From: Dysgonomonas sp. BGC7
GTDB taxonomy: Bacteria; Bacteroidota; Bacteroidia; Bacteroidales; Dysgonomonadaceae
Reading direction: 5' to 3'
Length of the DNA: 64,000 nucleotides
NCBI RefSeq assembly: GCF_001261735.1
Contig: NZ_CVRP01000017.1
Coordinates: 62,001 to 126,000 of the forward strand
Part shown: piece by piece, positions 17,801 through 26,062 of the stretch
How positions within the stretch are numbered: the first letter of the stretch is position 1
How the letters are laid out: each line of letters begins with the position of its first letter
Notes under the pieces: generated by a model
What the model was told of the DNA's origin: nothing
What the model saw: the letters and a program-made list of their open reading frames with translations, nothing else
Databases searched by the model: none
Position numbers and translations under genes: made by a program

Positions 17801-19452
17801 TCGTATTCGGTCCCTGCAGTATTTAAGGCAAAGTCTGTAATTCCTTTGATTAGTTCATCTCCATAGCCTCCGATATATAATTGTGGCCCATGTTGATGGA
17901 ATGAATAATCGTAACGGATACCAACATCAGAATCCTTGATCCCGGTAAGTTTTAATGGTTGGAATGCATAAGCCAGCGATCTTTCCAGTTCAATCTCATC
18001 TTTTGTCAGACATGCACGATAGAAATAATCAGTAGCTACATCAATAAGGTTTGCTCCCTCTTCCTGATCAAGATTTCCTGCATCGGCCGACATGCGGCTT
18101 ATCAGATCAGAGACTAATGTCAGAGGTAATTGCTTTGGAGCATGTCTCATTTCAATAAGAGAAAGTCCAAGACTCTTAGGTACGGCTATCTGATTGTTCC
18201 ACCAGTTAGAACTTTTTGGATGTTTGGTATGCCATAGTTGCAATGAAGTTACTATTTTATCATATAAGTCATTACTTGCGGAATAGTTATTCCCCGGGAT
18301 GGTATAGGCGAAGATGAATTCACTAATACGATTTAAGTGGTTTATCGGATCCCAATTTGTTGCAGAATTGTCAGTGTAATCAATGTCAGAGAAACTTCCA
18401 TCAGCCTTGAGTGATGATAGATATGAAGCTACATTTGTGTTTAATCGGCTTGCGTTATACCCTGACTCGTATCTTTGACTGATGGTTTTCATCAATAGGT
18501 CAAATTTATCACTAACACTGACTGTAACAGAGAAAGACGCACTTTTTATTCCGGAGTTTTTTACTGACGATAGCACTATATTTGCTGTTCCGGCAGTTTT
18601 TACTTTGATGACTCCGTCTACTATTTCCAGAACTTCAGGTTTATCTACTGTGTAAATAACATCTGTCGCAGAAGCCCCTTTCGGAGATAATGTAAATAGC
18701 ATAGGGTTTATCAAGCTATATTCAGTATCATTGGTCGATAGCTGTAGTCCATTTTGCAATGTTGTACTTAGTGTAATAGATTCTATATCTTTTTTCTCTA
18801 TTACTTCACATAGCGAAAAATTATCGAACCAGTAAGTGGCAGTAGTATTTTCTACACTTCCATTTTGTTTACAATTTGGTCTGATATAAATCCTGAAAAT
18901 CTTTAAGTCATCAGCAGTCATATTAGATGCATCAATGGTAAATGTATATTTTACCCAATCGGAAGCGGTTTTCTTTTCAATGCCTACAGCTGCTCCGGTT
19001 TTTAACAAATCTACTCCCGGGATTTGGATAGTTCCTGTTCCATGTTCTTTATTTACCTCGTTGAATGCAACAGCCTCTATTCTGAACGGAAGTTCTGCAA
19101 TATTAGCTTTTGCATAGAAGCTATATTCGTACACTCCAGGCTCTAAGTTAGGTATGTCATACGATAAATAGAAACGATAGCGGTAATCAATAGAATTGAG
19201 TTGAACCTTCATCGACTTGCTTTCATGTTGAGAAGCATCTGTGACAACGTTTATATCTCCAGACGAAACAGTGTTGAGAACACTTAGATTCCATCGGTTA
19301 GCATACTGACCTGTGTATGGATTAGTCGATATCTTTGCAGGTAAGTTGGTTGTTAGTTCAAAACTGGGATTTTGAATAAGGTTACTCTGAGCATTCAGCA
19401 CACTTATACTCCATATAAATAGAAGCATGCTAAGTAAAAATGTTTTTCTCAT
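14815..19452 (-). CDS. secreted polysaccharide lyase family 8 enzyme with type IX secretion tail
   Basis: A 1545-residue extracellular enzyme. In order: signal peptide (ends near LNAQ), a galactose-binding-like domain (about 22-218, NLIQNPSFE at its start and YWFDNFSL at its end), an Ig-like group 2 domain (about 222-312), the PL8 alpha/alpha toroid (about 315-640), the PL8 beta-sandwich part (to about 985), a DNRLRE/CBM96-like domain (about 1020-1205), further Ig-like modules, and a type IX secretion C-terminal domain (about 1464-1545, SVYPNPVGAGQ). The catalytic residues of PL8 lyases can be placed: Asn468 (EGANLID), His521 and Tyr530 (HGPQLYIGGY), Arg584 and Arg588. The His-Tyr (+9) and His-Arg (+63, +67) spacings equal those of Pedobacter chondroitinase AC. 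It should cleave an acidic polysaccharide (chondroitin, hyaluronan or xanthan-like) by beta-elimination. The exact substrate is open. Confidence 0.88.
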   Translation of the reverse strand: MRKTFLLSMLLFIWSISVLNAQSNLIQNPSFELTTNLPAKISTNPYTGQYANRWNLSVLNTVSSGDINVVTDASQHESKSMKVQLNSIDYRYRFYLSYDIPNLEPGVYEYSFYAKANIAELPFRIEAVAFNEVNKEHGTGTIQIPGVDLLKTGAAVGIEKKTASDWVKYTFTIDASNMTADDLKIFRIYIRPNCKQNGSVENTTATYWFDNFSLCEVIEKKDIESITLSTTLQNGLQLSTNDTEYSLINPMLFTLSPKGASATDVIYTVDKPEVLEIVDGVIKVKTAGTANIVLSSVKNSGIKSASFSVTVSVSDKFDLLMKTISQRYESGYNASRLNTNVASYLSSLKADGSFSDIDYTDNSATNWDPINHLNRISEFIFAYTIPGNNYSASNDLYDKIVTSLQLWHTKHPKSSNWWNNQIAVPKSLGLSLIEMRHAPKQLPLTLVSDLISRMSADAGNLDQEEGANLIDVATDYFYRACLTKDEIELERSLAYAFQPLKLTGIKDSDVGIRYDYSFHQHGPQLYIGGYGDELIKGITDFALNTAGTEYELSGDKLDVMSKFVRNTYLKNLRGQYIHYNIMGRSVSRSGAMLKSGFSKYIDYMKTIDTTNASTYSDAVGRMNGSQAATYNIEPENILYPISDYVVHLRKNYSYSVRAVSERTAYVERGNGENTKGYYMTFGSTSMTTFGNEYRDIFPVWNWTRIPGTTTPQHTTIPQRSEWGIKGKGQFVGGVSDSLYAVMTYNFDVTTASKTTKAKKSWFFFDDEIVCLGAGINSDESVAINTTVEQSLLTGDVTINNNSTESVLAKGDHSYTGGLKWVHHNRVGYFFPYGGNVSLTNKEQEGKWSDINSTQSTDAVKKDVFTLYLDHGTAPQNSTYSYIIAPNKLTAAAMSTHPISNIKIWKNTDKIQVVEHQALDMLQIVFFEAGKFENEQLTIEVDKACAIILKDVKTPSVTMHIADPAQSKASINVKTTFPSVSQDVITTVCDFTGSDDDHAGFSQMHKIEKGGSSGEIEVLYTIESPVSGDTFVHDGAANENVNHGTEADILIKKNPVGYNREGFIKLPLSGMSNLKDPTKEEVGKVELSLFTTYTNASADQVYWILNPVEDTTWDEKTITFVTKPVNSDEIIAQHKGHIRGAGVQDRIYFDITEYAKSELIKGKKEIAFRIYNNKEATDGKHDTKFGTKENSDSNKHPKVIVSVSPKQATIEHTVTVPALTGASFDYPTGEYKVADNANFAFALTLEADYSNSKPKVYVNGTELTAKTINNRKYEYEILQVKGDVVLIVDGLEKNDYSLKSLKINGVEHDIEQPYILGCDNDNTTLLTVELDVQDGVYVSVNKKFTVDVSKPVLQNIKIAIGSSASQIVEEHTLTIERLFRFSDLVINKFGSRLIVNNNPKTNGGYSFKDYTWYRNGEKVGTGQIYAPKQGTVGVTSDYSVEVTTKETPSRKLRTCSETITLKNSESISVYPNPVGAGQVITVKADVPENTNFESSRVEIYTLSGTLVTSTKLRGEYTQFNAPAISAMYIMKINCGDIQKSFKLQVK

Positions 19453-19716
19453 AGAACTTAATGTTAATAGATTATTTGATTTTATCTTTTTCTGAAAGGG
19501 TCAAAACAGTTTGTCCTTTTTATTTAGAGTGACGAATTGTGTTCTTTATATGATACCCAAGCTTAAGGTTGTTTAAATAGGGTTAACGACAGTTCTTTTA
19601 TCCGAGGTAAATATATGTATCTTTATTTTATACAAGGGGGTAAAATAATCCACAATAGGTGCAATATAGTCCAAATTACTTATTGCCAGATGATTGTTGT
19701 TTTGCTCTTATATAGA
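19453..19716. other. AT-rich upstream region of the lyase operon, no gene seen
   Basis: No open frame with a plausible start is present. I found no CAAAnnTA (minus-strand TAnnTTTG), so the lyase promoter is not identified. The stretch contains several short A/T runs and the block GGGGGTAAAATAA, with no convincing inverted repeat. Confidence 0.4.
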
Positions 19717-19756
19717 AGTAACCCCTAAAAGCCAAACTGACTTTTAGGGGCTACTT
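19717..19756 (-). terminator. intrinsic terminator of the muiA-like gene
   Basis: CCCCTAAAAG pairs with CTTTTAGGGG, and after one mismatch AGTA pairs with TACT, giving a 14-bp stem with a 9-nt loop. It starts 29 nt beyond the stop codon at 19785. Confidence 0.8.
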
Positions 19757-19784
19757 TATGGAAAGAAGTCGTATCTTTTCCTGT

Positions 19785-21620
19785 CTATAGGTTTATATTG
19801 CTTCCTTTCGGATATTTTACACTATAGCTTATTTGATAAGTTTTTGTTTCGCCTGCTTCTATCTTTTCTTCCCATGTTACAACTCCGAGCTCCTCTATGT
19901 TTGCAGTCCAAGGGGTAGTGTCTTTCGAGATTAGTTCTACTTCGATATTCTTATTTGTCGAAATCGGATACTGGTCTTTTAGCGTCATCTGTATTGGTTT
20001 GTTCTGATTGTTGCGTACAGTAAGGCGATACGAGAATACCTGCTTGGTGTCATTCCCAAGAAAACGGGTGCTACTGAAATCCTGAAGCTTTTCTCGTTTT
20101 ACACTTACACGCTTGTCTGTACCCAAAGTAAGGGCGAGTTTTTTCTGTGTCGATCGTGCATCAATAAGTGATTCACCTACATATGTGCCATCGTATGTAA
20201 TATTTGCTTTCCCACTAAGGAGATTCAATTTTTCCCAGTCCGATATTTCAGCAAGCAAGTATGTTTCTCCGTCTAACTTTGGTGCGCAATAATACTTATA
20301 TTCAGCACTAGTCTCTTTTGTATGCAGATCTATGTTTTGTTCTTTTCCATTCCCCGGGATACTATATGGGAGGTCTATATTATATACCATATTCAACTCG
20401 TTTTCAGACTGAGATATGTAGTCGTCCATACTTTTGGTAGTGACAACAACTACACCGTTACTAGCTTGCGAGCCATACATGGCAGTAGCTGAAGCATCTT
20501 TCAGTACACTTATATCTTTTATCATGCTTTGATCTAAAGAAGCTATATATTCTGCATCTACAGCATTACCATCTACAATATAGAGAGGGACAGCATTGTT
20601 ATTCATGGAAGATACACCTCTAATTGCAATAGCTGGTGTTTGCTCTCGCTTCTCGTCATATGAATATGAGTTCTGAACAGCTACTCCGGCCATTTTTCCA
20701 GATAAAGATAATAGAGGACTCGATTGCATTGGGCGTGGAGTCGGTTTGTTGTAATCTAAGAACCATGCTTTAAACAAAGGTGCAATTTTCCCGCTACTAG
20801 GGGTCGATGTAGAAAGGGTTAGCTTTACTTTCTCCCAATCCAAACCTGTAGTTTGTCTGACTTTCGATTTTGCCTGTATTTTGATCGGTTTGTCTGTGGA
20901 TGCGATATTGATGTCATAATATGGCGTCCAACTTGCAGCAGTGGTATAGTAGGATATAATAAAATTTGCTGCTCCTGCTATTGGAGATGTCAGATTCAGT
21001 TTTAGTACACCAGAAGTTTTATTGTTTTTTGTCGATTCCAGTTCCTGTTGACTTTCTAATCTCTCTATAGCTTCTTCGTAGTCAGTTTTCTTTTTGTTAT
21101 CTGTGGTTTGAATAGATTGTAGTTCGCCTGATTTTATTTTGTAATAGTCCATAGTTTTTACAAGCTCGTCTATTCCTAATCCTTTTTCAGAACCCGACAC
21201 ATTTTTTTCCGTTCCTTTCTGTAACAGTCCAATCAGGTTTTCTGTTATTTTGATATCTGTCTCTATCTGATTTAGTTTTTTCTGATAGTATTTTATCGAA
21301 TCGTCCAATTTTTTAGAAAAAGCATTTTTTGTTTTGTCTGCAAGATAGTCTACCGAAAACTCAGAGGCTGATATAATTGCACCATTGGTTACTTTTATTT
21401 TCAGGCTGTTTTTGTCTATGCTAGGGCTCAGATCTTCTATGTATATTTCATTTTCGCCTTTCAGTAGTGTGTATGATGCTGTGTGTGTTAGCTCAGCCCC
21501 TTGAAAAAATATTGTTGCTTCGGTCAGTTTTGCTTTTGCAGTCTTTTTATCCTGTGCACGTATATTCACAAAAAGACCTAAAATAAAAATAGTTGTAAAA
21601 AGTAATAGTTTTGTTTTCAT
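19785..21620 (-). CDS. MuiA/DUF4139 family protein with an inserted TonB-plug-like segment
   Basis: A 611-residue exported protein starting at MKTKLLLFTTIF; the first Met of the frame (21647) lies inside the promoter element and is rejected. After the signal peptide comes the DUF4140 N-terminal domain (KAKLTEATIFFQGAELTHTASY), a coiled coil (about 100-205) and the DUF4139 domain (begins near ASWTPYYDINIAS), which resumes to the C-terminus. Between them, at nucleotides about 20430-20726, is a segment with the signature of a SusC/RagA plug: IAIRGVSSMNN, PLYIVDGNAV, IKDISVLKDASATAMYGSQA and NGVVVVTTK. No beta-barrel follows, so this is not a TonB-dependent receptor. The MuiA family is linked by name to mucoidy in other bacteria; its biochemical function is unknown to me. 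Confidence 0.88.
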   Translation of the reverse strand: MKTKLLLFTTIFILGLFVNIRAQDKKTAKAKLTEATIFFQGAELTHTASYTLLKGENEIYIEDLSPSIDKNSLKIKVTNGAIISASEFSVDYLADKTKNAFSKKLDDSIKYYQKKLNQIETDIKITENLIGLLQKGTEKNVSGSEKGLGIDELVKTMDYYKIKSGELQSIQTTDNKKKTDYEEAIERLESQQELESTKNNKTSGVLKLNLTSPIAGAANFIISYYTTAASWTPYYDINIASTDKPIKIQAKSKVRQTTGLDWEKVKLTLSTSTPSSGKIAPLFKAWFLDYNKPTPRPMQSSPLLSLSGKMAGVAVQNSYSYDEKREQTPAIAIRGVSSMNNNAVPLYIVDGNAVDAEYIASLDQSMIKDISVLKDASATAMYGSQASNGVVVVTTKSMDDYISQSENELNMVYNIDLPYSIPGNGKEQNIDLHTKETSAEYKYYCAPKLDGETYLLAEISDWEKLNLLSGKANITYDGTYVGESLIDARSTQKKLALTLGTDKRVSVKREKLQDFSSTRFLGNDTKQVFSYRLTVRNNQNKPIQMTLKDQYPISTNKNIEVELISKDTTPWTANIEELGVVTWEEKIEAGETKTYQISYSVKYPKGSNINL

Positions 21621-21644
21621 ATGTGTTTTATTTACGTTTTTTGT

Positions 21645-21652
21645 CAAATATA
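21645..21652 (-). promoter_or_regulatory. -7 promoter element of the muiA-like gene
   Basis: TATATTTG on the minus strand fits TAnnTTTG. No TTG is found at 19-21 nt upstream. It supports the start codon at 21620. Confidence 0.5.
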
Positions 21653-21790
21653 TGGATTATTCTAATTGTTTGTTTTTTAACAATATAAAAAGCCTCTTTT
21701 AATTTCGTATATGTTAAACGAGCTCTTTTCCTCAACTTTAACTCTATGACAACTGATAATTAAAACACCCCTAAAGATTTAAAATATAAT

Positions 21791-22297
21791 TTAAGTATTG
21801 GATGTAATGAGTGATATCTTATTTTGTTTTTCCATAAAACAGAAGAACATGTAAAGTGTATATTCTACATCTAGTCCATAGTCGATAGTAGGATTGTAAT
21901 CAATGTTTACTTCATATATGTCAGGGTTGTAGAGGCTAGGCAACGAATGTCGTATGTTCCATTCGGTTACCATCGCACGGTTTTTGCCTTTGAGATATGT
22001 TTCAGAATAATAGCTTGATGATTTTTGAGTTGCCAAAAAAGTTTCGAATCCGGTATCAAATACAATAGCTTCGTATTCTTCTATAGACTCTTGGTTGTAT
22101 ATGCATACTGCTAAAGAAGAGTACAAGTCACTAAATATAGAAAAAGGAGGAACTGTAAATATTTCTGTAATATTTACGACTTCTTTTGGTTTGAGTAAAG
22201 ATATGCTATTCTTTATTTTTGTATTATAAGTTTTCTTATTTTGGGCTAGACCTAAAATAGGAAAAATACAAAACAGTATAATTATAATCTTTTTCAT
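21791..22297 (-). CDS. secreted DUF6146-like protein
   Basis: A 168-residue protein with a signal peptide (MKKIIIILFCIFPILGLAQ). The central part matches my memory of the DUF6146 family of Bacteroidota: a FDTGFETFLATQ segment, then YYSETYLKGKNRAMVTEWNIR, then YNPDIYEVNIDYNPTIDYGLDVEYTLYMFF. The function of that family is unknown. The gene stands alone upstream of the muiA-like gene on the same strand with a gap of 170 nt that contains a separate promoter, so cotranscription is possible but not required. No transmembrane helix apart from the signal is clear. Confidence 0.72.
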   Translation of the reverse strand: MKKIIIILFCIFPILGLAQNKKTYNTKIKNSISLLKPKEVVNITEIFTVPPFSIFSDLYSSLAVCIYNQESIEEYEAIVFDTGFETFLATQKSSSYYSETYLKGKNRAMVTEWNIRHSLPSLYNPDIYEVNIDYNPTIDYGLDVEYTLYMFFCFMEKQNKISLITSNT

Positions 22298-22469
22298 AAT
22301 CAGGCTAAATTATGACGTTTATAAATCAAATGTAAGAAATATATGATACATATCATTCACTTTTCGGATTGCTTTTTGTCAGTTTGTATAATATATTTCA
22401 TTTTAAGAAGTTTTTTAATTTAACAGACAAAAACAAAGCACATGAAAACAATACTTTCAGCCTTTTAAC

Positions 22470-22477
22470 TATCTTTG
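22470..22477 (+). promoter_or_regulatory. -7 promoter element of the DUF2723 gene
   Basis: TATCTTTG fits TAnnTTTG and lies 62 nt before the start codon at 22540. No -33 TTG is evident. Confidence 0.5.
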
Positions 22478-22539
22478 CACCCAAATATATATAAAACAAC
22501 CGTTTAAATAAACGAATATTATTATATACCCGTTTCATT

Positions 22540-25500
22540 ATGAAGAGATATAACCTGATAAACAATATTTTCGGCTGGCTTAGTTTTGCCATAGCTGCTA
22601 TTGTTTACCTTATGACCGTTGAGCCGACAGCCAGCTTTTGGGACTGTGGGGAGTTTATCACATCGGCCTATAAATTGGAAGTAGGACACCCTCCGGGTGC
22701 ACCATTCTTTATGCTCACCGGCAAATTCTTTTCTTTATTCGCATCTGACCCCACACAAGTGGCTATAATGGTCAATCGTATGTCGGCTTTGCTGAGTGCC
22801 CTGACTATATTATTTCTTTTCTGGACAATTACGCATCTGGCAAGAAAGCTTATATATACTAATTCGGAGAAAGAGATGTCGCTGGGGCAACTAATCGTTA
22901 TCATCGGTAGTGGATTAGTCGGTGCTCTTACTTATACATTTACTGACACATTTTGGTTTTCGGCAGTAGAAGGTGAGGTTTATGCCTATTCCTCTATGTT
23001 TACGGCTTTGGTGTTTTGGTTGATACTGAAATGGGAAAATCGGGCAAACCAAACCGGATCTGATAAATGGCTGGTTCTGATTGCATATACGATGGGATTG
23101 TCTATCGGAGTCCATTTGCTCAACCTGTTGTGTATTCCTGCTATAGGATTAGTTTATTATTTTAAGAAAGCTAAAGTAATAAACGTAAAGGGTACTTTGA
23201 TAGCTCTCGGTATATCTGTATTCCTTATTGTAGTATTGATGTATGGTATAATTCCTGGCTTTACGAAAGTTGGAGGCTGGTTCGAGATGCTATTTGTCAA
23301 TAGCTTTGGTTTCTCTTATAATTCGGGAGCATTGACATATATATTACTGATGGCAATAACTATCGCATGGGGATTGTACGAAACACTTTCTGCTAAAGGT
23401 AGTATGCAAAGGGCTAAGATTGCTTTTGTAATCTGTATGGCTCTTAGTGGAGTAACTTTTATAGGAGACAGTATGTTGTTGTGGCTGGTTTTGCTAGGAG
23501 GCTTAATTGCATTCTTGGTTATGTCAAAACAAATCACTTTTCGCTTCTTAAATACAAGCATACTCTGTCTGATGGTGATATTGGTGGGTTATTCTTCTTT
23601 TGCATTGATACCTATTCGTTCTGTAGCCAATACGCCAATGGATCAAAATTCTCCGGAAAATGTATTTACTCTGGCTAGTTATCTTAACCGTGAACAGTAT
23701 GGCGATCGTCCATTGTTTTATGGAAAAACTTATGCTTCAACAGAAGAAAGAGACTCTTCTACAGGGCGAATCACACCGGTAAGTGAAAAACAAACTTATG
23801 ATAAAGTAGTAAAGAAATCGCCGGATCAGAAAGATGAATATGTTGTAACCGGAACAATTCCTACTTACGGCTATACAAATACGATGTTGGCTCCGCGTAT
23901 GTACTCTACCGAAAACCGGCATCTTCTGGGTTATCAAATATGGGCAGGCGTCAAAGATACCTCTGTAGCTCCTACAATGTTTGAGAACCTGAAATTCTTT
24001 TTCGACTATCAGCTTAATTTTATGTATTTCCGTTACTTCATGTGGAATTTTTCCGGACGGCAGAATGATGTGCAGTCTGTAGGAAATATTGCTGATGGAA
24101 ACTGGATTACAGGTATCAGTTTTATTGATGAACTTTTAGGTAGAGGACCGCAAGATAATTTGCCTCCTAGTATAACAGAGAATAAAGGCCACAACAAATA
24201 TTATATGTTACCTTTGATATTGGGTATCTTGGGTATTGCATTCCAGTTGACACGAAAGAAGGAAGGTGAGCAACAGTTCCTTGTTACGTTCATGCTGTTC
24301 TTTATGACTGGTATTGCTATTATTATATATCTGAACCAGCAACCATTCGAGCCTCGTGAGCGAGACTATGCGTATGCCGGCTCCTTCTATGCTTTTTGTA
24401 TTTGGATAGGTTTCGGGGTAGCATTTATCTGGCAGCTTCTAAAGAAGTGGTTGCCGGAGACTCCTGCTGCAGCAATAGCTACAGTGGCGGCATTGGCTAT
24501 TCCTATACAAATGGGCTCTCAGAACTGGGACGACCATGATCGTTCGGGTAGATACGTGATGCGGGATTTCGGACAAAATTATCTTTTAGGATGCGAACCG
24601 AATAGTATTCTGTTTTCGATGGGAGATAATGATACATTCCCATTGTGGTATGCTCAGGAAGTAGAAGGATTCCGTACTGATGTTCGTGTATGTAATCTTA
24701 GTTATCTGCAAACAGATTGGTATGTTGACCAAATGCGCAGACAGGCTTATGATTCTCCTCCTTTGCCTATAGAGTGGGATGAAGATCGTTATCAAGGTTC
24801 GAAAGGACAATCTGCTTATGTGTTATCTAAGCAGGATATTGAGAACGTAATCAATAGAGAGTTCAAGAGTTCTAATGAGAATATGCTTAGTCGTATAAAT
24901 TATTCAGACTATTACGATACAAAAGCATATAAAGATACAATGATGTTGGATGATGTGTTGAATATCCTTAAGACAAAGGATAACTACACACCTCTTAATC
25001 CGTTTGGTATAGATAAAGGAGTTATAATACCGGCCAGTGTCTTTAAAATGCCTATAAATGAGTCTAAGGTTGATTGGGCAGCCTTGGGTAGTAAACCTTC
25101 GAGTCAATTTACTTTTGATCTAGGTAGTAATAAAGGCGGGCTATACCGACAAGAAATGATGATATTGGATATGCTGAATAATATAAATAAGGATGGATGG
25201 AAACGTCCTATATATTATGCAGTTACAATCGGAGAGCCTCCATTGCGACTTAATTCTCAATCAGTTTATGAAGGTATTACTCAGCGTATTCTACCGGGAG
25301 AAGTAGACAGTACCGGAGTGAATACAGAAGCAATGTTCGATAATATGGTCAATAAATACAAATGGGGTGGAATCGAAAACCCGAAAGTATATCTTGACGA
25401 AAACAGCTTGCGCATGTGCCGCTCGTTCCGTTTGATGTTTGGAGAATTAGTACAGGCTCTTATAACACAGGGTAAGACTGATAAAGCTCTGACTGCATTG

Positions 25501-25998
25501 GATAAATGTATAGAAGCTATCCCCGGCAATACAGTGCCTCGTGGCATAGAGTCTGTTGCTTTTGTTGATGCATATTATCAATTGGGACATCCTGAAAAGG
25601 CTCAAAAAGTAATAGATGAAATTTTTCATAGAATTGATGGTAGCCTCCAATGGTATGCTAGTATGAAAATTGGAGATATGCGTAGTTGCAGTACAGATAT
25701 AAGAGAATTTATGTCGATAAAACTACAAATCTTAGATACATATCAGCGCTTTGATAGAGAAAAATATAATGCTCTGTCTGAAAGAATAATGAATGAGACC
25801 GAACTATTCTTAAATAATGGTGTAAGCTTTGCTGACAGAAGTCATCCTTTAGATTATTTGATGAAGATAACAATGAGAGGTTATATGTTTGAAGAAGATT
25901 CGTCGATAAGAAAAAGTGAAGGAGCGTTGATGGAGCGTATAGGCGGAATGATGCATAAATATAAACCGGAGTTACTCCAGAAATATTATTCGAAATAA
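22540..25998 (+). CDS. DUF2723 integral membrane protein, probable GT-C type glycosyltransferase
   Basis: A 1152-residue polytopic membrane protein. The first 640 residues hold about 12-14 membrane segments, and the early loop TASFWDCGEFITSAYKLEVGHPPGAPFF is the hallmark of DUF2723 proteins, related to eukaryotic TMEM260 and to GT-C O-mannosyltransferases. The acidic Asp-Cys-Gly-Glu in that loop resembles the catalytic acidic residues of GT-C enzymes. The C-terminal half (about 650-1152) is soluble, with RDYAYAGSFYAFCIWIG at the border and helical repeats at the end that look TPR-like (KALTALDKCIEAIPGN). It probably transfers a sugar from a lipid carrier to a protein or glycan in the envelope. 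The acceptor is unknown. The next gene, a deacetylase, may be functionally related. Confidence 0.88.
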   Translation: MKRYNLINNIFGWLSFAIAAIVYLMTVEPTASFWDCGEFITSAYKLEVGHPPGAPFFMLTGKFFSLFASDPTQVAIMVNRMSALLSALTILFLFWTITHLARKLIYTNSEKEMSLGQLIVIIGSGLVGALTYTFTDTFWFSAVEGEVYAYSSMFTALVFWLILKWENRANQTGSDKWLVLIAYTMGLSIGVHLLNLLCIPAIGLVYYFKKAKVINVKGTLIALGISVFLIVVLMYGIIPGFTKVGGWFEMLFVNSFGFSYNSGALTYILLMAITIAWGLYETLSAKGSMQRAKIAFVICMALSGVTFIGDSMLLWLVLLGGLIAFLVMSKQITFRFLNTSILCLMVILVGYSSFALIPIRSVANTPMDQNSPENVFTLASYLNREQYGDRPLFYGKTYASTEERDSSTGRITPVSEKQTYDKVVKKSPDQKDEYVVTGTIPTYGYTNTMLAPRMYSTENRHLLGYQIWAGVKDTSVAPTMFENLKFFFDYQLNFMYFRYFMWNFSGRQNDVQSVGNIADGNWITGISFIDELLGRGPQDNLPPSITENKGHNKYYMLPLILGILGIAFQLTRKKEGEQQFLVTFMLFFMTGIAIIIYLNQQPFEPRERDYAYAGSFYAFCIWIGFGVAFIWQLLKKWLPETPAAAIATVAALAIPIQMGSQNWDDHDRSGRYVMRDFGQNYLLGCEPNSILFSMGDNDTFPLWYAQEVEGFRTDVRVCNLSYLQTDWYVDQMRRQAYDSPPLPIEWDEDRYQGSKGQSAYVLSKQDIENVINREFKSSNENMLSRINYSDYYDTKAYKDTMMLDDVLNILKTKDNYTPLNPFGIDKGVIIPASVFKMPINESKVDWAALGSKPSSQFTFDLGSNKGGLYRQEMMILDMLNNINKDGWKRPIYYAVTIGEPPLRLNSQSVYEGITQRILPGEVDSTGVNTEAMFDNMVNKYKWGGIENPKVYLDENSLRMCRSFRLMFGELVQALITQGKTDKALTALDKCIEAIPGNTVPRGIESVAFVDAYYQLGHPEKAQKVIDEIFHRIDGSLQWYASMKIGDMRSCSTDIREFMSIKLQILDTYQRFDREKYNALSERIMNETELFLNNGVSFADRSHPLDYLMKITMRGYMFEEDSSIRKSEGALMERIGGMMHKYKPELLQKYYSK

Positions 25999-26002
25999 GA
26001 AA

Positions 26003-26051
26003 TAAACAAACAGATTTCCTCTTTATTAATAGATGGGAATCTGTTTGTTTA
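26003..26051 (+). terminator. terminator hairpin after the DUF2723 gene
   Basis: TAAACAAACAGATT (26003-26016) pairs perfectly with AATCTGTTTGTTTA (26038-26051). The ATG at 26033 falls inside the loop and arm of this hairpin, which argues against its use as a start codon. Confidence 0.65.
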
Positions 26052-26062
26052 TAATACTAGCT

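Noticed and set aside
20430-20726. The 19785-21620 gene as a TonB-dependent receptor
   Set aside because: Only the plug-like strands are present. There is no barrel of the needed length, and DUF4140/DUF4139 sequences flank the segment.
14815-22297. A polysaccharide utilisation locus with SusC/SusD
   Set aside because: Neither a full SusC receptor nor a SusD lipoprotein is in the region, and no hybrid two-component or anti-sigma regulator lies beside the lyase.
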